From Streptomyces sp. NBC_01429 (GTDB lineage Bacteria > Actinomycetota > Actinomycetes > Streptomycetales > Streptomycetaceae), in the NCBI RefSeq assembly GCF_036231945.1, contig NZ_CP109599.1:806001-870000 (forward strand): a stretch of 64,000 bases of DNA, read 5' to 3'. The position numbers and the translations under genes are program-made. The notes below the pieces were generated by a model. The model saw only the letters and a program-made list of their open reading frames with translations. It was not told the origin of the DNA and did no database searches. Shown piece after piece: positions 30,879 to 39,609 of this stretch; positions within the stretch are counted from its first letter, which is position 1; every line of letters starts with the position of its first letter.

Positions 30879-31864
30879 GGCTCGACCACGATCTTGCGGC
30901 CCTGGCCCGCCTTGAACTTGTCGATGGCCTGCGGGTACTGCTCCAGCGGCAGCCGGTCGCTGATGAAGACCTTCGGGTCGAGCACGCCGGAGGCGAACAG
31001 CGCGGCGGCGCGCTCGTAGCTGTGCAGCACCGCCATGGAGCCGGTGATGGTGATCTCCTGGTTGTAGATGCGGTACGGCTCGATGACGGCGGTCGTCGCG
31101 TAGTCGGCGACCCCGAACTGGAGGAACGTACCGCCCTTGGCCACCCGGCCCAGACCGTCCTGGATGGCGCCCGCGTTGCCGGTCGCGTCGACCACCAGGT
31201 CCCAGCCGCCGGGCCGGTCGAACTCGTCGGCCGAGGCGGCCGAGCGCGAGCAGCCGAGCTTGCCGGCGGTCGCCAGCCGCTCCGCGTTGACGTCGAGCAT
31301 GTCGACGGAGGCGGCGCCGGTGCGCTTGGCGAGTTCGAGCATCATGAGCCCCATGGTGCCGGATCCGTAGATCAGCACCTCGGCGCCGAGCGTCGACTTG
31401 AGCACGTCGTACCCGCGCACCGCGCAGGACAGCGGCTCGATCAGCGCCGCGTCCTTGACGTCGACGTGGTCGGGGAGCTTCACGCAGTTGGCGACGGGCG
31501 CGACGGCGTACTCGGCGGCGCCGCCCGGCTTGCTGACGCCGATCGCGTTCCACCGGTCGCACAGGTTGCCGCGCCCGGTGCGGCAGTAGCGGCATTCGTG
31601 ACAGTAGAGCGACGGGTCCACGGCGACCTTGTCGCCCACCGCCAGCTCGGTCACGTCGGCGCCGATCTCCACGATCTCACCGGCGAACTCGTGACCGGGG
31701 ATGATCGGCAGCGTGGGCGCGAACTCGCCCTGGAGGATGTGCAGATCGGTACCGCACAGTCCGCACGCCGCGACGGACACCACAACGTCCCGAGGGCCGG
31801 GGGTCGGGTCGGGAACCGTCGTGACGGAGACCTTGCCGACGGCTTCGACGATCGCTGCCCTCAT
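30875..31864 (-). CDS. Zinc-dependent polyol/alcohol dehydrogenase (sorbitol-dehydrogenase-like)
   Basis: A 329-residue medium-chain dehydrogenase. The catalytic zinc site is visible in CGLCGTDLHI and GHEFAGEIVEIG. The structural zinc site is CHECRYCRTGRGNLC (about 87-101). The NAD(P)-binding Rossmann loop reads LIYGSGTMGLMML. The ATG overlaps the permease stop by one base. In this operon it would oxidise an imported sugar alcohol to a ketose for the following kinase. Sorbitol, mannitol, xylitol or arabitol are all possible. Confidence 0.88.
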   Translation of the reverse strand: MRAAIVEAVGKVSVTTVPDPTPGPRDVVVSVAACGLCGTDLHILQGEFAPTLPIIPGHEFAGEIVEIGADVTELAVGDKVAVDPSLYCHECRYCRTGRGNLCDRWNAIGVSKPGGAAEYAVAPVANCVKLPDHVDVKDAALIEPLSCAVRGYDVLKSTLGAEVLIYGSGTMGLMMLELAKRTGAASVDMLDVNAERLATAGKLGCSRSAASADEFDRPGGWDLVVDATGNAGAIQDGLGRVAKGGTFLQFGVADYATTAVIEPYRIYNQEITITGSMAVLHSYERAAALFASGVLDPKVFISDRLPLEQYPQAIDKFKAGQGRKIVVEP

Positions 31865-32763
31865 TACTTCACAGCTCCAAGAGAAAGGCCCTGGACAAGC
31901 TTGTCCTGGGCGGCGAACCCCGCGGCGAGCACCGGCAGGGAGACAACGACGGACGCCGCGCACAGCTGGGCCAGGAAGAGCCCCTGGCTGGTCACGAAGC
32001 TCGTCAGGAACACGGGCGCGGTCTGCGCGGTCACCCCGGTCAGCACCCGGGCGAAGAGCAGCTCGTTCCAGCTGAAGATGAAGCAGATCAGCGACGTCGC
32101 CGCGATGCCGGGCGCGGCCACCGGCGCGACCACCCTGATCAGGACGGTCGGCAGCCGGGCGCCGTCCACCTGGGCGGCCTCGATGATGGAGACCGGCACG
32201 TCCGCGAGGAAGGACTGCATCATCCAGACGGCGATCGGCAGATTCATCGACGTGTAGAGGATGACGAGCAGCCAGATGTTGTCCAGCATGCCGACGTTCT
32301 TCGCGAAGAGGTACACGGGCAGCAGCCCCGCGACGACCGGCAGCATTTTCGTGGAGAGGAAGAAGAACATGACGTCCGTCCACTTCTCCACCCGCTTGAT
32401 GGAGAGCGCGTACGCCGCCGGAAGCGCCAGGACCAGCACGAACAGCGTGGAGAACAGCGACGCCGTCAGCGAGTTGATCAGCGGCGGCCAGGGGCTGGCG
32501 CCGCCGCCCTCGCCGAAGAACACCCGGTAGCTGTCGAGGGTGAGCGACGCGGTGAGGGACGGCGGGTTGGTCGCCGCGTCCGCCTCCGAGTGGAAGGAGG
32601 TGAGCAGCATCCACAGCGCGGGCAGGCAGAAGACGATGCCGATGATCCAGGCCAGCAAGCCCAGACCGGCGGAGCGCCGCCTGGCCCGCTTGGCCGCGGG
32701 GGCGTACTTGTCGACGCGCTGACGCGCGGCCGGGGCGGCGTCGGGTACGGAGAGGGTGCTCAT
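31864..32763 (-). CDS. Polyol ABC importer permease, MalG-type
   Basis: A 299-residue permease with a charged N-terminus, six membrane helices and the EAA loop IEAAQVDGARLPTVLIRVVAP. It begins in an ATGA overlap with the preceding permease and ends QGLSLGAVK. It is part of the tightly chained operon running from 35098 down to 29934. Confidence 0.92.
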   Translation of the reverse strand: MSTLSVPDAAPAARQRVDKYAPAAKRARRRSAGLGLLAWIIGIVFCLPALWMLLTSFHSEADAATNPPSLTASLTLDSYRVFFGEGGGASPWPPLINSLTASLFSTLFVLVLALPAAYALSIKRVEKWTDVMFFFLSTKMLPVVAGLLPVYLFAKNVGMLDNIWLLVILYTSMNLPIAVWMMQSFLADVPVSIIEAAQVDGARLPTVLIRVVAPVAAPGIAATSLICFIFSWNELLFARVLTGVTAQTAPVFLTSFVTSQGLFLAQLCAASVVVSLPVLAAGFAAQDKLVQGLSLGAVK

Positions 32764-33743
32764 GCGCGGTTCGCCTCCTCACTGAAGAGGGACGAGACGA
32801 CGCGCAGGGCGAAGGTCGCGATCACGATCGTGCCGATCACGACGACGACTCCCGCGGCGGAGGCCAGTCCGTACTCGTGAGCCTGGTAGAAGGTCTGGTA
32901 GATGGTGTACGGCAGGTTCGCGGTGCCGAGTCCGCCGGAGGTCAGGGTGAACACCGCGTCGAAGTTCTGCACGATGTAGATCGACCCGAGCAGGATGCCC
33001 AGCTCCAGGTAGCGCCGCAGATGCGGCAGCGTCAGATAGCGGAAGGTCTGCCAGAGCGTCGCGCCGTCCAGCTTCGCCGCCTCGATGATCTCGGCGGGCC
33101 GGCTCTGGAGTCCGGCGAGCAGGATGAGCATCATGAACGGCGTCCACTGCCAGATGAGGGCGGTCTCGACCGCGATCAGCGGCATGTCCGAGATCCAGTC
33201 GGGCTGGGTGGGGTTCTCCACCCCGAAGAGCCCGGTGAACCAGGCCCAGCCGCCGTTGAGCAGGCCGTACTCCGGGTTGTAGAGCACGTGCTTCCACATC
33301 AGCGCCGCCGAGACGGGCACCAGCAGGAAGGGCGTGATCAGCAGGGTACGGACGAGGCCGCGACCGAGGAACTTGCGGTCGAGCAGGAGCGCCAGCAGCA
33401 GTCCGAGGATGACGCTGACGATCACCACGGTCGCGGTGAGCAGGATGGTCGTGAACACCGAGTCGCGCAGGTCGGCGTCGGTGAACACGGAGCCGTAGTT
33501 GGAGACGCCCGCGAAGGAACGGTCGTCCGGGGAGAGCGAGTTCCAGTCGAAGAGCGAGATGACCAGGGTCGCCACGAAGGGCAGCTGGGTGACCGCGACC
33601 AGGAAGACGAGCGCGGGCAGCAGGGGGGCGCGGGTGGCCCAGGCGCGGGCGCGCCCGGCACCGCCCCGGCCGGCGCGCCGGGGCGCGGAGGCGCTGGGCG
33701 CGCCGGCCGGGGACTGTGGGGGTGTGCTGACGGAGGTACTCAC
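32760..33743 (-). CDS. Polyol ABC importer permease, MalF-type
   Basis: A 327-residue membrane protein. A Pro/Ala/Arg-rich cytoplasmic N-terminus of about 35 residues precedes six helices, and the EAA loop reads IEAAKLDGATLWQTFRYLTLP. The GTG start overlaps the binding-protein stop (GTGA). It forms the channel with the MalG-type partner. No ATPase gene is present, so a shared MsiK-type ATPase is assumed. Confidence 0.92.
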   Translation of the reverse strand: MSTSVSTPPQSPAGAPSASAPRRAGRGGAGRARAWATRAPLLPALVFLVAVTQLPFVATLVISLFDWNSLSPDDRSFAGVSNYGSVFTDADLRDSVFTTILLTATVVIVSVILGLLLALLLDRKFLGRGLVRTLLITPFLLVPVSAALMWKHVLYNPEYGLLNGGWAWFTGLFGVENPTQPDWISDMPLIAVETALIWQWTPFMMLILLAGLQSRPAEIIEAAKLDGATLWQTFRYLTLPHLRRYLELGILLGSIYIVQNFDAVFTLTSGGLGTANLPYTIYQTFYQAHEYGLASAAGVVVVIGTIVIATFALRVVSSLFSEEANRA

Positions 33744-35098
33744 CGCTGCTTCGCGCCTACCTTCTCGGCGAGCTTCTGCGAGGTCTTCAGGGCGTCCTCG
33801 ACCGACTTCTTACCGGCGATGGCCGCGCTGATCTCCTGCGAGACCTTGGTGCCCAGGTCCGTGAACTCCGGGATGTCGACGAACTGGATGCCGACCGTGG
33901 GACGGGGCTGGGTGCCGGGGTCGGTCGGGTTGGCGTTGGCGATGGCGTCCTTGGTGACCTCGGCGAACGCGCCGGCTTCCTTCAGGTAGTCCGGGTTGGT
34001 GTAGGTCGAGGCGCGCTTGCCGGCCGGGACGTTGGACCAGCCGATCTTCTCGCCGACGAGCTTCTCGTACTCCTTGCCGGACGCCCAGGAGATGAACTTC
34101 CAGGCGCTGTCGGTCTTCTTGGACGCCTTCTGCATGCCCCAGGCCCAGGTGTAGAGCCAGCCGGAGCTGTCCGTCTTGTCGACGGGCGCCGGTACGTAGC
34201 CGATCTTGCCCTTGACCGGGGAGCCCTTGGCCTCCAGCGAGCCGGCGCCGGCGGTGGCGTCGTACCACATGGCCGAGTGGCCCTGGGTCATGTTGTTGAG
34301 GCACTCGGCGTAGCCGGCCTGCGGGGCGCCCGCCTCGCCGTGGTTACGGACCAGGTCCACGTAGAACTTGGTGGCCTTGGTGAACTCGGGGGACGTCAGC
34401 TGCGCCTCCCAGTCCTTGGTGAACCAGGTGCCGCCCATGGTGTTGACGACCGTGGTCAGCGGGGCGATGACCTCGCCCCAGCCCGGCAGGCCGCGCAGAC
34501 AGATGCCGCGCATGCCCTTCTGGGCGCCGTCGACCTTGGCGGCGAGGTTGGCGACCTCTTTCCAGGTGGGCTTGGCCGGCATGGTGAGGTTCTTCGCCTC
34601 GAAGACGTCCTTGCGGTACATCAGGAAGGACGACTCGCCGTAGAAGGGCTGACCGTAGAGCTTGCCGTCCTCGGCGGTCAGCGACTCCTGGAGGGGCTTG
34701 AGGATGTCGCCCTGGTCGTAGTCCTTGTCTTCCTTCGTGTACTCGTCGAGCGAGTGCAGCCAGCCGTTCTTCGCGAAGAACGGAACCTCGAAGTTGCTGA
34801 TGGTGGCGATGTCGTACTGACCGGCCTGGTTGGCGAAGTCCTGGGTGATCTTGTCGCGGACGTCGTTCTCCGGCAGGACCGAGAAGTTGACCTTGATCCC
34901 GGTTTCCTTGGTGAAGTTGTCCGCGGTCAGCTTCTGCAACTCGACCATCTGCGGGTTGTTCACCATGAGCACGTTGATGGTCTCGTCTCCTCCGGAGGAG
35001 GAGGCACCACCGGCGCCGCTGCACCCCGCGAGCAGGCCCGTGAGGGCCACGCTCGCACCCACTACGCGGATTCCACGTCGTCGTTGCTGGAGGGGCAT
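33740..35098 (-). CDS. Polyol ABC importer substrate-binding lipoprotein
   Basis: A 452-residue family-1 binding lipoprotein with lipobox TGLLAGC (about residue 26). Typical segments are INVLMVNNPQMVELQKLTAD and ATISNFEVPFFAKNGWLHSL. The resemblance to sorbitol/mannitol-type binding proteins (SmoE-like) is from pattern and operon content. The ATG at 35098 has AGGAGA 7 bases upstream; an earlier ATG at 35116 lacks a ribosome site. It is the first structural gene, 121 bases downstream of the DeoR gene. Confidence 0.9.
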   Translation of the reverse strand: MPLQQRRRGIRVVGASVALTGLLAGCSGAGGASSSGGDETINVLMVNNPQMVELQKLTADNFTKETGIKVNFSVLPENDVRDKITQDFANQAGQYDIATISNFEVPFFAKNGWLHSLDEYTKEDKDYDQGDILKPLQESLTAEDGKLYGQPFYGESSFLMYRKDVFEAKNLTMPAKPTWKEVANLAAKVDGAQKGMRGICLRGLPGWGEVIAPLTTVVNTMGGTWFTKDWEAQLTSPEFTKATKFYVDLVRNHGEAGAPQAGYAECLNNMTQGHSAMWYDATAGAGSLEAKGSPVKGKIGYVPAPVDKTDSSGWLYTWAWGMQKASKKTDSAWKFISWASGKEYEKLVGEKIGWSNVPAGKRASTYTNPDYLKEAGAFAEVTKDAIANANPTDPGTQPRPTVGIQFVDIPEFTDLGTKVSQEISAAIAGKKSVEDALKTSQKLAEKVGAKQR

Positions 35099-35219
35099 GA
35101 GATTTCTCCTGATCATTCGTTGCGGTAAGGGTCCGGGGCGCCGCCGATCCGCCTCCCGCCGGAGGAAGGCGCGGAGGAGGGGGCGGCTACGGAGACAGGG
35201 GGGCGGCCGGGGCCGCGGT

Positions 35220-35981
35220 TCAGACGCGGATGACCTGCGGCCCGAGCAGCGAGTACCGCTGGGCCTCGGCCGAGGGCAGCCCGGCGTCCGTGACGATCGA
35301 CTCGAAGTCGCTCACGTCGGCGAAGCGGCAGAAGCTCACCGCGCCGAACTTGGTGTGAATGCCGGCGAAGACCCGGCGGCGGGCGCTGCGCATGGCCTGC
35401 GCCTTGACCTCGCTGACGGCCGGGTCGGGGGTGGTGAGGCCGTACTCGCGGGAGATGCCGTTCGCTCCCACGTACGCCAGGTCGATGACGAATTCGGAGA
35501 GCATCCGGGTGGTCCAGTGGTCGACCGTCGCCATCGTCGATCCGCGTACCCGGCCGCCGAGCAGCAGTACGGCGATCTTCTCGGCGTCGGCGAGCGCGGT
35601 CGCCACGGCCAGGGAGGCGGTGACCACGGTCAGCGGCCGGTCGCGGGGCAGCGCCTCGGCCACGAGCTGGGGGGTGAAGCCCTCGTCGACGAAGACCGTC
35701 TCCGCGTCGCCGAGGAGATCGGCGGCGGCCGCCGCGATCCGTGATTTCTGCGGTACGAGCCGGGTCGTCCGGACCGCGAGGGTCGTCTCGAACCCGGCGC
35801 TCTCCACCGGATAGGCGCCGCCGTGGGTGCGCCTGACCAGTCCGTGTCCCTCAAGGGCGTGCAGATCACGCCGGACGGTCTCCTTGGCGACCTGAAGCTT
35901 TCCGGCCAGTGCTGTTACCTCCACTGACCCGTCACGTCGGGCGATCTCAAGAATCTCTCGTCTGCGTTCGTCGGTGTCCAC
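35220..35981 (-). CDS. DeoR-family repressor of the polyol operon
   Basis: A 253-residue regulator. The N-terminal DeoR helix-turn-helix (RRREILEIARRDGSVEVTALAGKLQVAKETVRRDL spans about 6-40) is followed by the sugar-phosphate sensing DeoRC domain with VFVDEGFTPQLVAEAL and YVGANGIS. GTG start. It lies upstream of the transporter operon on the same strand, so it may be the first gene of the unit or separately transcribed. The effector is probably a phosphorylated sugar made by the pathway. Confidence 0.9.
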   Translation of the reverse strand: MDTDERRREILEIARRDGSVEVTALAGKLQVAKETVRRDLHALEGHGLVRRTHGGAYPVESAGFETTLAVRTTRLVPQKSRIAAAAADLLGDAETVFVDEGFTPQLVAEALPRDRPLTVVTASLAVATALADAEKIAVLLLGGRVRGSTMATVDHWTTRMLSEFVIDLAYVGANGISREYGLTTPDPAVSEVKAQAMRSARRRVFAGIHTKFGAVSFCRFADVSDFESIVTDAGLPSAEAQRYSLLGPQVIRV

Positions 35982-36317
35982 GACAACACACTTCCCTGCT
36001 TGCTGCGGCTCAGCACCCGTTCGGGCTCATGCGTCGTTTGTACAAGCAACGGACCCGCTGCGACCAGGCTCTTCGCAGCATCGACTGTGACCGTTCATGC
36101 CCGTTTGACGAAGAGTAGCCGTACTGGTCAACCGGGGAAAGGGGGTCGGTGTTACGCGGATCACTGCCCGTATGCGGGTGGGCGCGTGCCCGTTCGGTGC
36201 CCGCTTGGGTCCGCCCCTGCCCAGGAAACGCTGCCCGTATGCGGGCATGGACAGACCAAAAATGGTCCGCGCCGGCCCGGAGACGATTCCCGGACCGACG
36301 CGGATTTTGAGGGCGTG
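35982..36317. other. Intergenic region with repeated TGCCCGTNTG elements, upstream of DeoR
   Basis: No gene is evident in these 336 bases. An exact 15-base repeat CTGCCCGTATGCGGG occurs at 36164-36178 and 36231-36245; the core TGCCCGT recurs at 36098-36107 and 36187-36196. The repeat arms CCCG/CGGG form a short inverted repeat. TTGTACAA (36038-36045) is a separate palindrome. These are candidate binding sites for the DeoR protein. Confidence 0.45.
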
Positions 36318-38063
36318 TCAGTTGTAGACGCCGAGCTGGTAGAGCGAGTACCCCCACGCGGTGCCGCGCTCGGTCGCGTGAATCCGCACATAGCGGGCGG
36401 TCGCGTCGACCTCGTGGTCGTCGACCCCGCCGTTGCCGTCGGTGACGGTCCGCAGCGTGGTCCAGTCCTGGCCGTTGTCGGAGGTCTGGAGCGTGTACCC
36501 CTTGGCGTACGCGGTCTCCCAGACGAGCTGGACGTGGCGGAACGCGGTCCTGGCGCCCAGGTCGACCTGGATCCACTGCGGATCGCTCCAGTCGCTCGCC
36601 CACCGGGTGTCCAGCGAGCCGTCCACGGCGTTGCCGGGACCGCAGGGGCAGCCGGTGCCGCCGGTCTGCCAGCTGGAGGCCGTGGCGGCCTTGCCGCGGG
36701 CCAGATCGGTGCCGGCGACGGGCGGCGGCACCACCTTGAACGACCTGGTCTCGATGCCGGTGTTGCCCTTTCCGTCGGTGGCCTTGACGTACACCTTCCA
36801 GACACCGAGCCGGTCGGGCGCGGTGAACCTGAAGGTGCCGTCACCGGCCGAGGTGAAGGGCACGCCGGTCAACTGCCCGGAACCGTCCACGTACTTGCCG
36901 CCGAGCAGCAGCTGGTACGAGAGCGGGTCGCCGTCCGGATCGGCGACCGAGGCGCGGACGGCGACCTCCCGGCCGGCCGGCACCGAGCCGGCTCCGTCGA
37001 CCGCCATGGAGGAGATCACCGGGGGCGTGTTGTCCCGGGAGGTGTCGCCCCCGTACGCCTTCTTCACCGCGTAGTACGAGAGCCGCTTCTCGCCCGCGGG
37101 CAGCAGGTTGAACCAGACGCCGCCGAAGTCGTACTCGGTCCCGTAGTGGAAGAGAGTGGCACCCAGTGCCACTCCCCGGTGGCCGGTGACGCACTCCCAC
37201 GCCTTGGTGTAGCCGGCCGCCTTCGCGGTGTCGGTGGGCTCGTCGGGCACCCCGTTGGCGTCGTCGGGCACCTCCCACTCACCGGCGGGGCCGCCCTCGG
37301 TGACGATGTAGGGCTTGGTGTAGCCGCCGTCCTCCCACGTCTTGCGGATATTGCACACATCGCCGTAGGAGTTCACGGCGTACAGGTCGAGATCGGGCGC
37401 GTTGCGTTTGTAGTAGGGCCAGGCGCCGGTCCACGCGTCGGTCGAGGTGACCGGGTGGTTGGGGTCGACGGCGTGGATCCTCTTCGCGATCTCGTTGACG
37501 AAGGTGGTGTACGCGTCGCGCTGCTGCTCCAGCGCGGCGCCGCTGTAGCAGTTCTGGAGGCCGAGGACGGACTCGTTGCCGACGTTCCACATCAGGACCC
37601 CGGGGTGGTCCTTGTAGGTGTTCACCCACTGGGGGAACTCGGCGAGCATGTTGTTCTTGTACGTGGTGTCGGTGAGGTAGTCGACGCAGCCGCCGCTGCC
37701 GGGACCGCCGCCCGGCTGGAGCCAGAAGCCGGCGATGACCTTGACTCCATTGGCGGAGGCGGCGTCGAACAGCGGCTTGCTGGTGGCGTCGGTGCCCCAG
37801 GTGCGTACGGTGTTGGCGCCCGTCGAAGCGACGTCGGGCATGTAGCGGGCGGCGTCGGACACGGCGGGGCCCCAGGTCAGGCCCTTGACCTGGTACGGCG
37901 CGCCGTCGACGGTCAGCTGCCAGGAGCCCTGCGCTCCGGTGACCTTGACGACGCTGCCCGCCGCGTGCGCGGCGGGGGCCGGGAGGGCGACCGCGCAGGA
38001 CGCGAACAGGGCGGCGAGGGCGAGCGGCGCCGCGCGCCTCTTGGTGCTGGCTGGTCGGTGCAT
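36318..38063 (-). CDS. Secreted clan-A glycosidase with Ig-like and F5/8-type C (CBM32) domains
   Basis: A 581-residue exported enzyme. The signal peptide ends near AHAAG (about 35). A TIM barrel follows (about 45-345) with STGANTVRTWGTD, acid/base Glu in MWNVGNESVL and putative nucleophile Glu in YIVTEGGPAGEWE. This is a GH2/GH5-like clan-A catalytic pattern. Then come an Ig-like domain (about 350-435) and a C-terminal discoidin/CBM32 domain (about 445-581). The polysaccharide target is not evident. A perfect 16-base palindromic operator sits 23 bases before the ATG, linking it to the GH3/LacI pair at 19943-23618. Confidence 0.85.
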   Translation of the reverse strand: MHRPASTKRRAAPLALAALFASCAVALPAPAAHAAGSVVKVTGAQGSWQLTVDGAPYQVKGLTWGPAVSDAARYMPDVASTGANTVRTWGTDATSKPLFDAASANGVKVIAGFWLQPGGGPGSGGCVDYLTDTTYKNNMLAEFPQWVNTYKDHPGVLMWNVGNESVLGLQNCYSGAALEQQRDAYTTFVNEIAKRIHAVDPNHPVTSTDAWTGAWPYYKRNAPDLDLYAVNSYGDVCNIRKTWEDGGYTKPYIVTEGGPAGEWEVPDDANGVPDEPTDTAKAAGYTKAWECVTGHRGVALGATLFHYGTEYDFGGVWFNLLPAGEKRLSYYAVKKAYGGDTSRDNTPPVISSMAVDGAGSVPAGREVAVRASVADPDGDPLSYQLLLGGKYVDGSGQLTGVPFTSAGDGTFRFTAPDRLGVWKVYVKATDGKGNTGIETRSFKVVPPPVAGTDLARGKAATASSWQTGGTGCPCGPGNAVDGSLDTRWASDWSDPQWIQVDLGARTAFRHVQLVWETAYAKGYTLQTSDNGQDWTTLRTVTDGNGGVDDHEVDATARYVRIHATERGTAWGYSLYQLGVYN

Positions 38064-38085
38064 GGTGTGCGGTCTCCTCGGGACT

Positions 38086-38101
38086 GGGAGAGCGCTCTCC
38101 C
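38086..38101. promoter_or_regulatory. LacI/CebR-like palindromic operator before the clan-A glycosidase
   Basis: GGGAGAGCGCTCTCCC, identical over 16 bases to the site at 19891-19906. An additional half-like GGGAGAGCGC lies about 40 bases further upstream. It lies in the 91-base space between the DUF1996 stop and the glycosidase start. Confidence 0.8.
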
Positions 38102-38154
38102 GCGAGGGTGCGGTCGCACCCGTGGCGGGAGAGCGCGGTGGGGGGGGAAAGGGG

Positions 38155-39252
38155 TCAGGGCAGTTCGTAGTTGGCGTCGAGCGCGGCGCCGGCTTCCGGG
38201 TGCGTCTGGTCGTAGCCCCGGGCGTCGCACTGGAGACCCTCGATGACGCAGTGCCGCACCAGGGCCTTCAGGGTGGCGTCGTCCCAGGCGTTGAAGAAGT
38301 CGTAGTGGAACGAGTGCCCGGTGCCGCTCGCCAGTCTGACCTGCGACATGTCCCCATTGACGGGCCAGGCCATCTTGAACTCGATCATCGGCAGCGCCAC
38401 CGGGTGCGAGGCCGGGCACACGTCCTGATTGGCGCCCTGCGCGGTCGGATAGGCCATGTGGCTCTGGTGGTCCGGGGTGTCCAGATACTTTCCGTCCCAG
38501 CAACTGGGCGCCTGGAAGCGGAGGTTGAGCTGGACGTCGCGGGCCGTCGGGCAGTTCGCCGGGAACTCGGTGTTGTTGTACTGCTCACCGCACTCCCAGC
38601 CCTCCACCCACCCCGGATGGCCGCGGAACTCGGCGGCCGACTGCATCGGGCTGCCGACGACGAAGCGCAGCCCCTTGGGGAACGGGCGTACGGAGCGGTA
38701 GTCGGTGACCCCCGACTTGTAGTAGATGGTCTGCGGGCCCTCCGGCCGGACCTCGGTGTTCCCGTTGAACAGCGTCGGCATCCAGTAGGCGGACTTGTCG
38801 CCGGGCGCCTTGCACGCCGTGCCGCCCGCGCCGAGCGAGGCCGTGGTGGAGTGGGCGTCGGTCGTGTTGTTGCCCATGAAGGTGTGGTCGTGCGAAGCGC
38901 CGGGCTGCCCGGGGAAGACGATCGGGTCGTCGGGCCGGGTGTGGGTGACCGAGCAGTTCGCCTGGAACTCGTGGAAGTAGCGGTGCGGCGGGATCTCGGT
39001 GGACGGCTCCACGCCGGTGACCGGCGGGTTCGCCGGAATGTACCCGTCGCCGTCGGGGTCGTCGCCGGACGGTACGAGGGCGGGCTTCGCCATCGTGTGT
39101 CCGATGTGGGCGGCCGCCCCCGCCGCCGGGGCCGTGGCGGCCTCGGCGCGGGCGGCGCGCGGTATCGCGGTGAGCCCGAGGGCCACCAGAGCCAGGACGG
39201 TGGCGACGAGCAGCGTGGACATCAGGGCGGTACTGCGGAATCTCTCGGCCAT
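38155..39252 (-). CDS. Secreted DUF1996-domain protein
   Basis: A 365-residue exported protein. A hydrophobic signal (STLLVATVLALVALGLTA) is followed by an Ala-rich spacer, then a DUF1996 domain filling the rest (about 90-355). Conserved segments include FQANCSVTHTRPDDPIV, PGASHDHTFMGN, HPGWVEGWECG and SFHYDFFNAWD. The domain is common in fungi and actinomycetes, often near cell-wall or polysaccharide enzymes; I do not know its activity. The clustered His residues suggest metal binding. It is upstream of the clan-A glycosidase on the same strand, and both carry the same palindrome. Confidence 0.85.
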   Translation of the reverse strand: MAERFRSTALMSTLLVATVLALVALGLTAIPRAARAEAATAPAAGAAAHIGHTMAKPALVPSGDDPDGDGYIPANPPVTGVEPSTEIPPHRYFHEFQANCSVTHTRPDDPIVFPGQPGASHDHTFMGNNTTDAHSTTASLGAGGTACKAPGDKSAYWMPTLFNGNTEVRPEGPQTIYYKSGVTDYRSVRPFPKGLRFVVGSPMQSAAEFRGHPGWVEGWECGEQYNNTEFPANCPTARDVQLNLRFQAPSCWDGKYLDTPDHQSHMAYPTAQGANQDVCPASHPVALPMIEFKMAWPVNGDMSQVRLASGTGHSFHYDFFNAWDDATLKALVRHCVIEGLQCDARGYDQTHPEAGAALDANYELP

Positions 39253-39609
39253 GCGGACCTCCGTGCCGCTTCAGCCGCGCGCGTCGGGGGCGCGCGGTGG
39301 GGGGACGAGTGCGTCTGGACCGTGCGGGGCCGTGCTGGGCCGTGCGGCCGGCGCTGGAATCGCGCCGGAATCACCGGAGTTACAGCGGGAGAGCGCTCTC
39401 CGAGGCCGTGTCAGTGTTACGCCGCCGCTGAGAACATGTCAATACTCTGTGAACGGTCCCGCCTCCGGGCTCCCGGACCGGTCCCGGAATGCGGAAGCCC
39501 CCGGGGCGCTTGACGATGAGTGAACGGCCGTGTTCAGCAGTACGTATCCCTCTGCGGAGCGCGGCACAGCGACCAGCACGACACCCGACGGATATCCAGG
39601 AGCACACGC
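39253..39609. other. Divergent intergenic region between the DUF1996 and gnd genes
   Basis: These 357 bases hold the DUF1996 promoter and operator (39388-39442) and the gnd leader. A TTGACG box at 39510-39515 could start gnd transcription, but no clear -10 follows. No small gene is supported. Confidence 0.5.
39388..39442 (-). promoter_or_regulatory. Promoter and palindromic operator of the DUF1996 gene
   Basis: On the minus strand TTGACA (39442-39437), a 17-base spacer and TAACAC (39419-39414) form a promoter. GGAGAGCGCTCTCC (39401-39388), a perfect palindrome, lies about 6-20 bases after the predicted transcription start, a position suited to repression. Confidence 0.75.

Noticed and set aside
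36038..36045. TTGTACAA palindrome as an operator
   Set aside because: An 8-base palindrome alone is not significant, and no second copy is seen nearby at a promoter.
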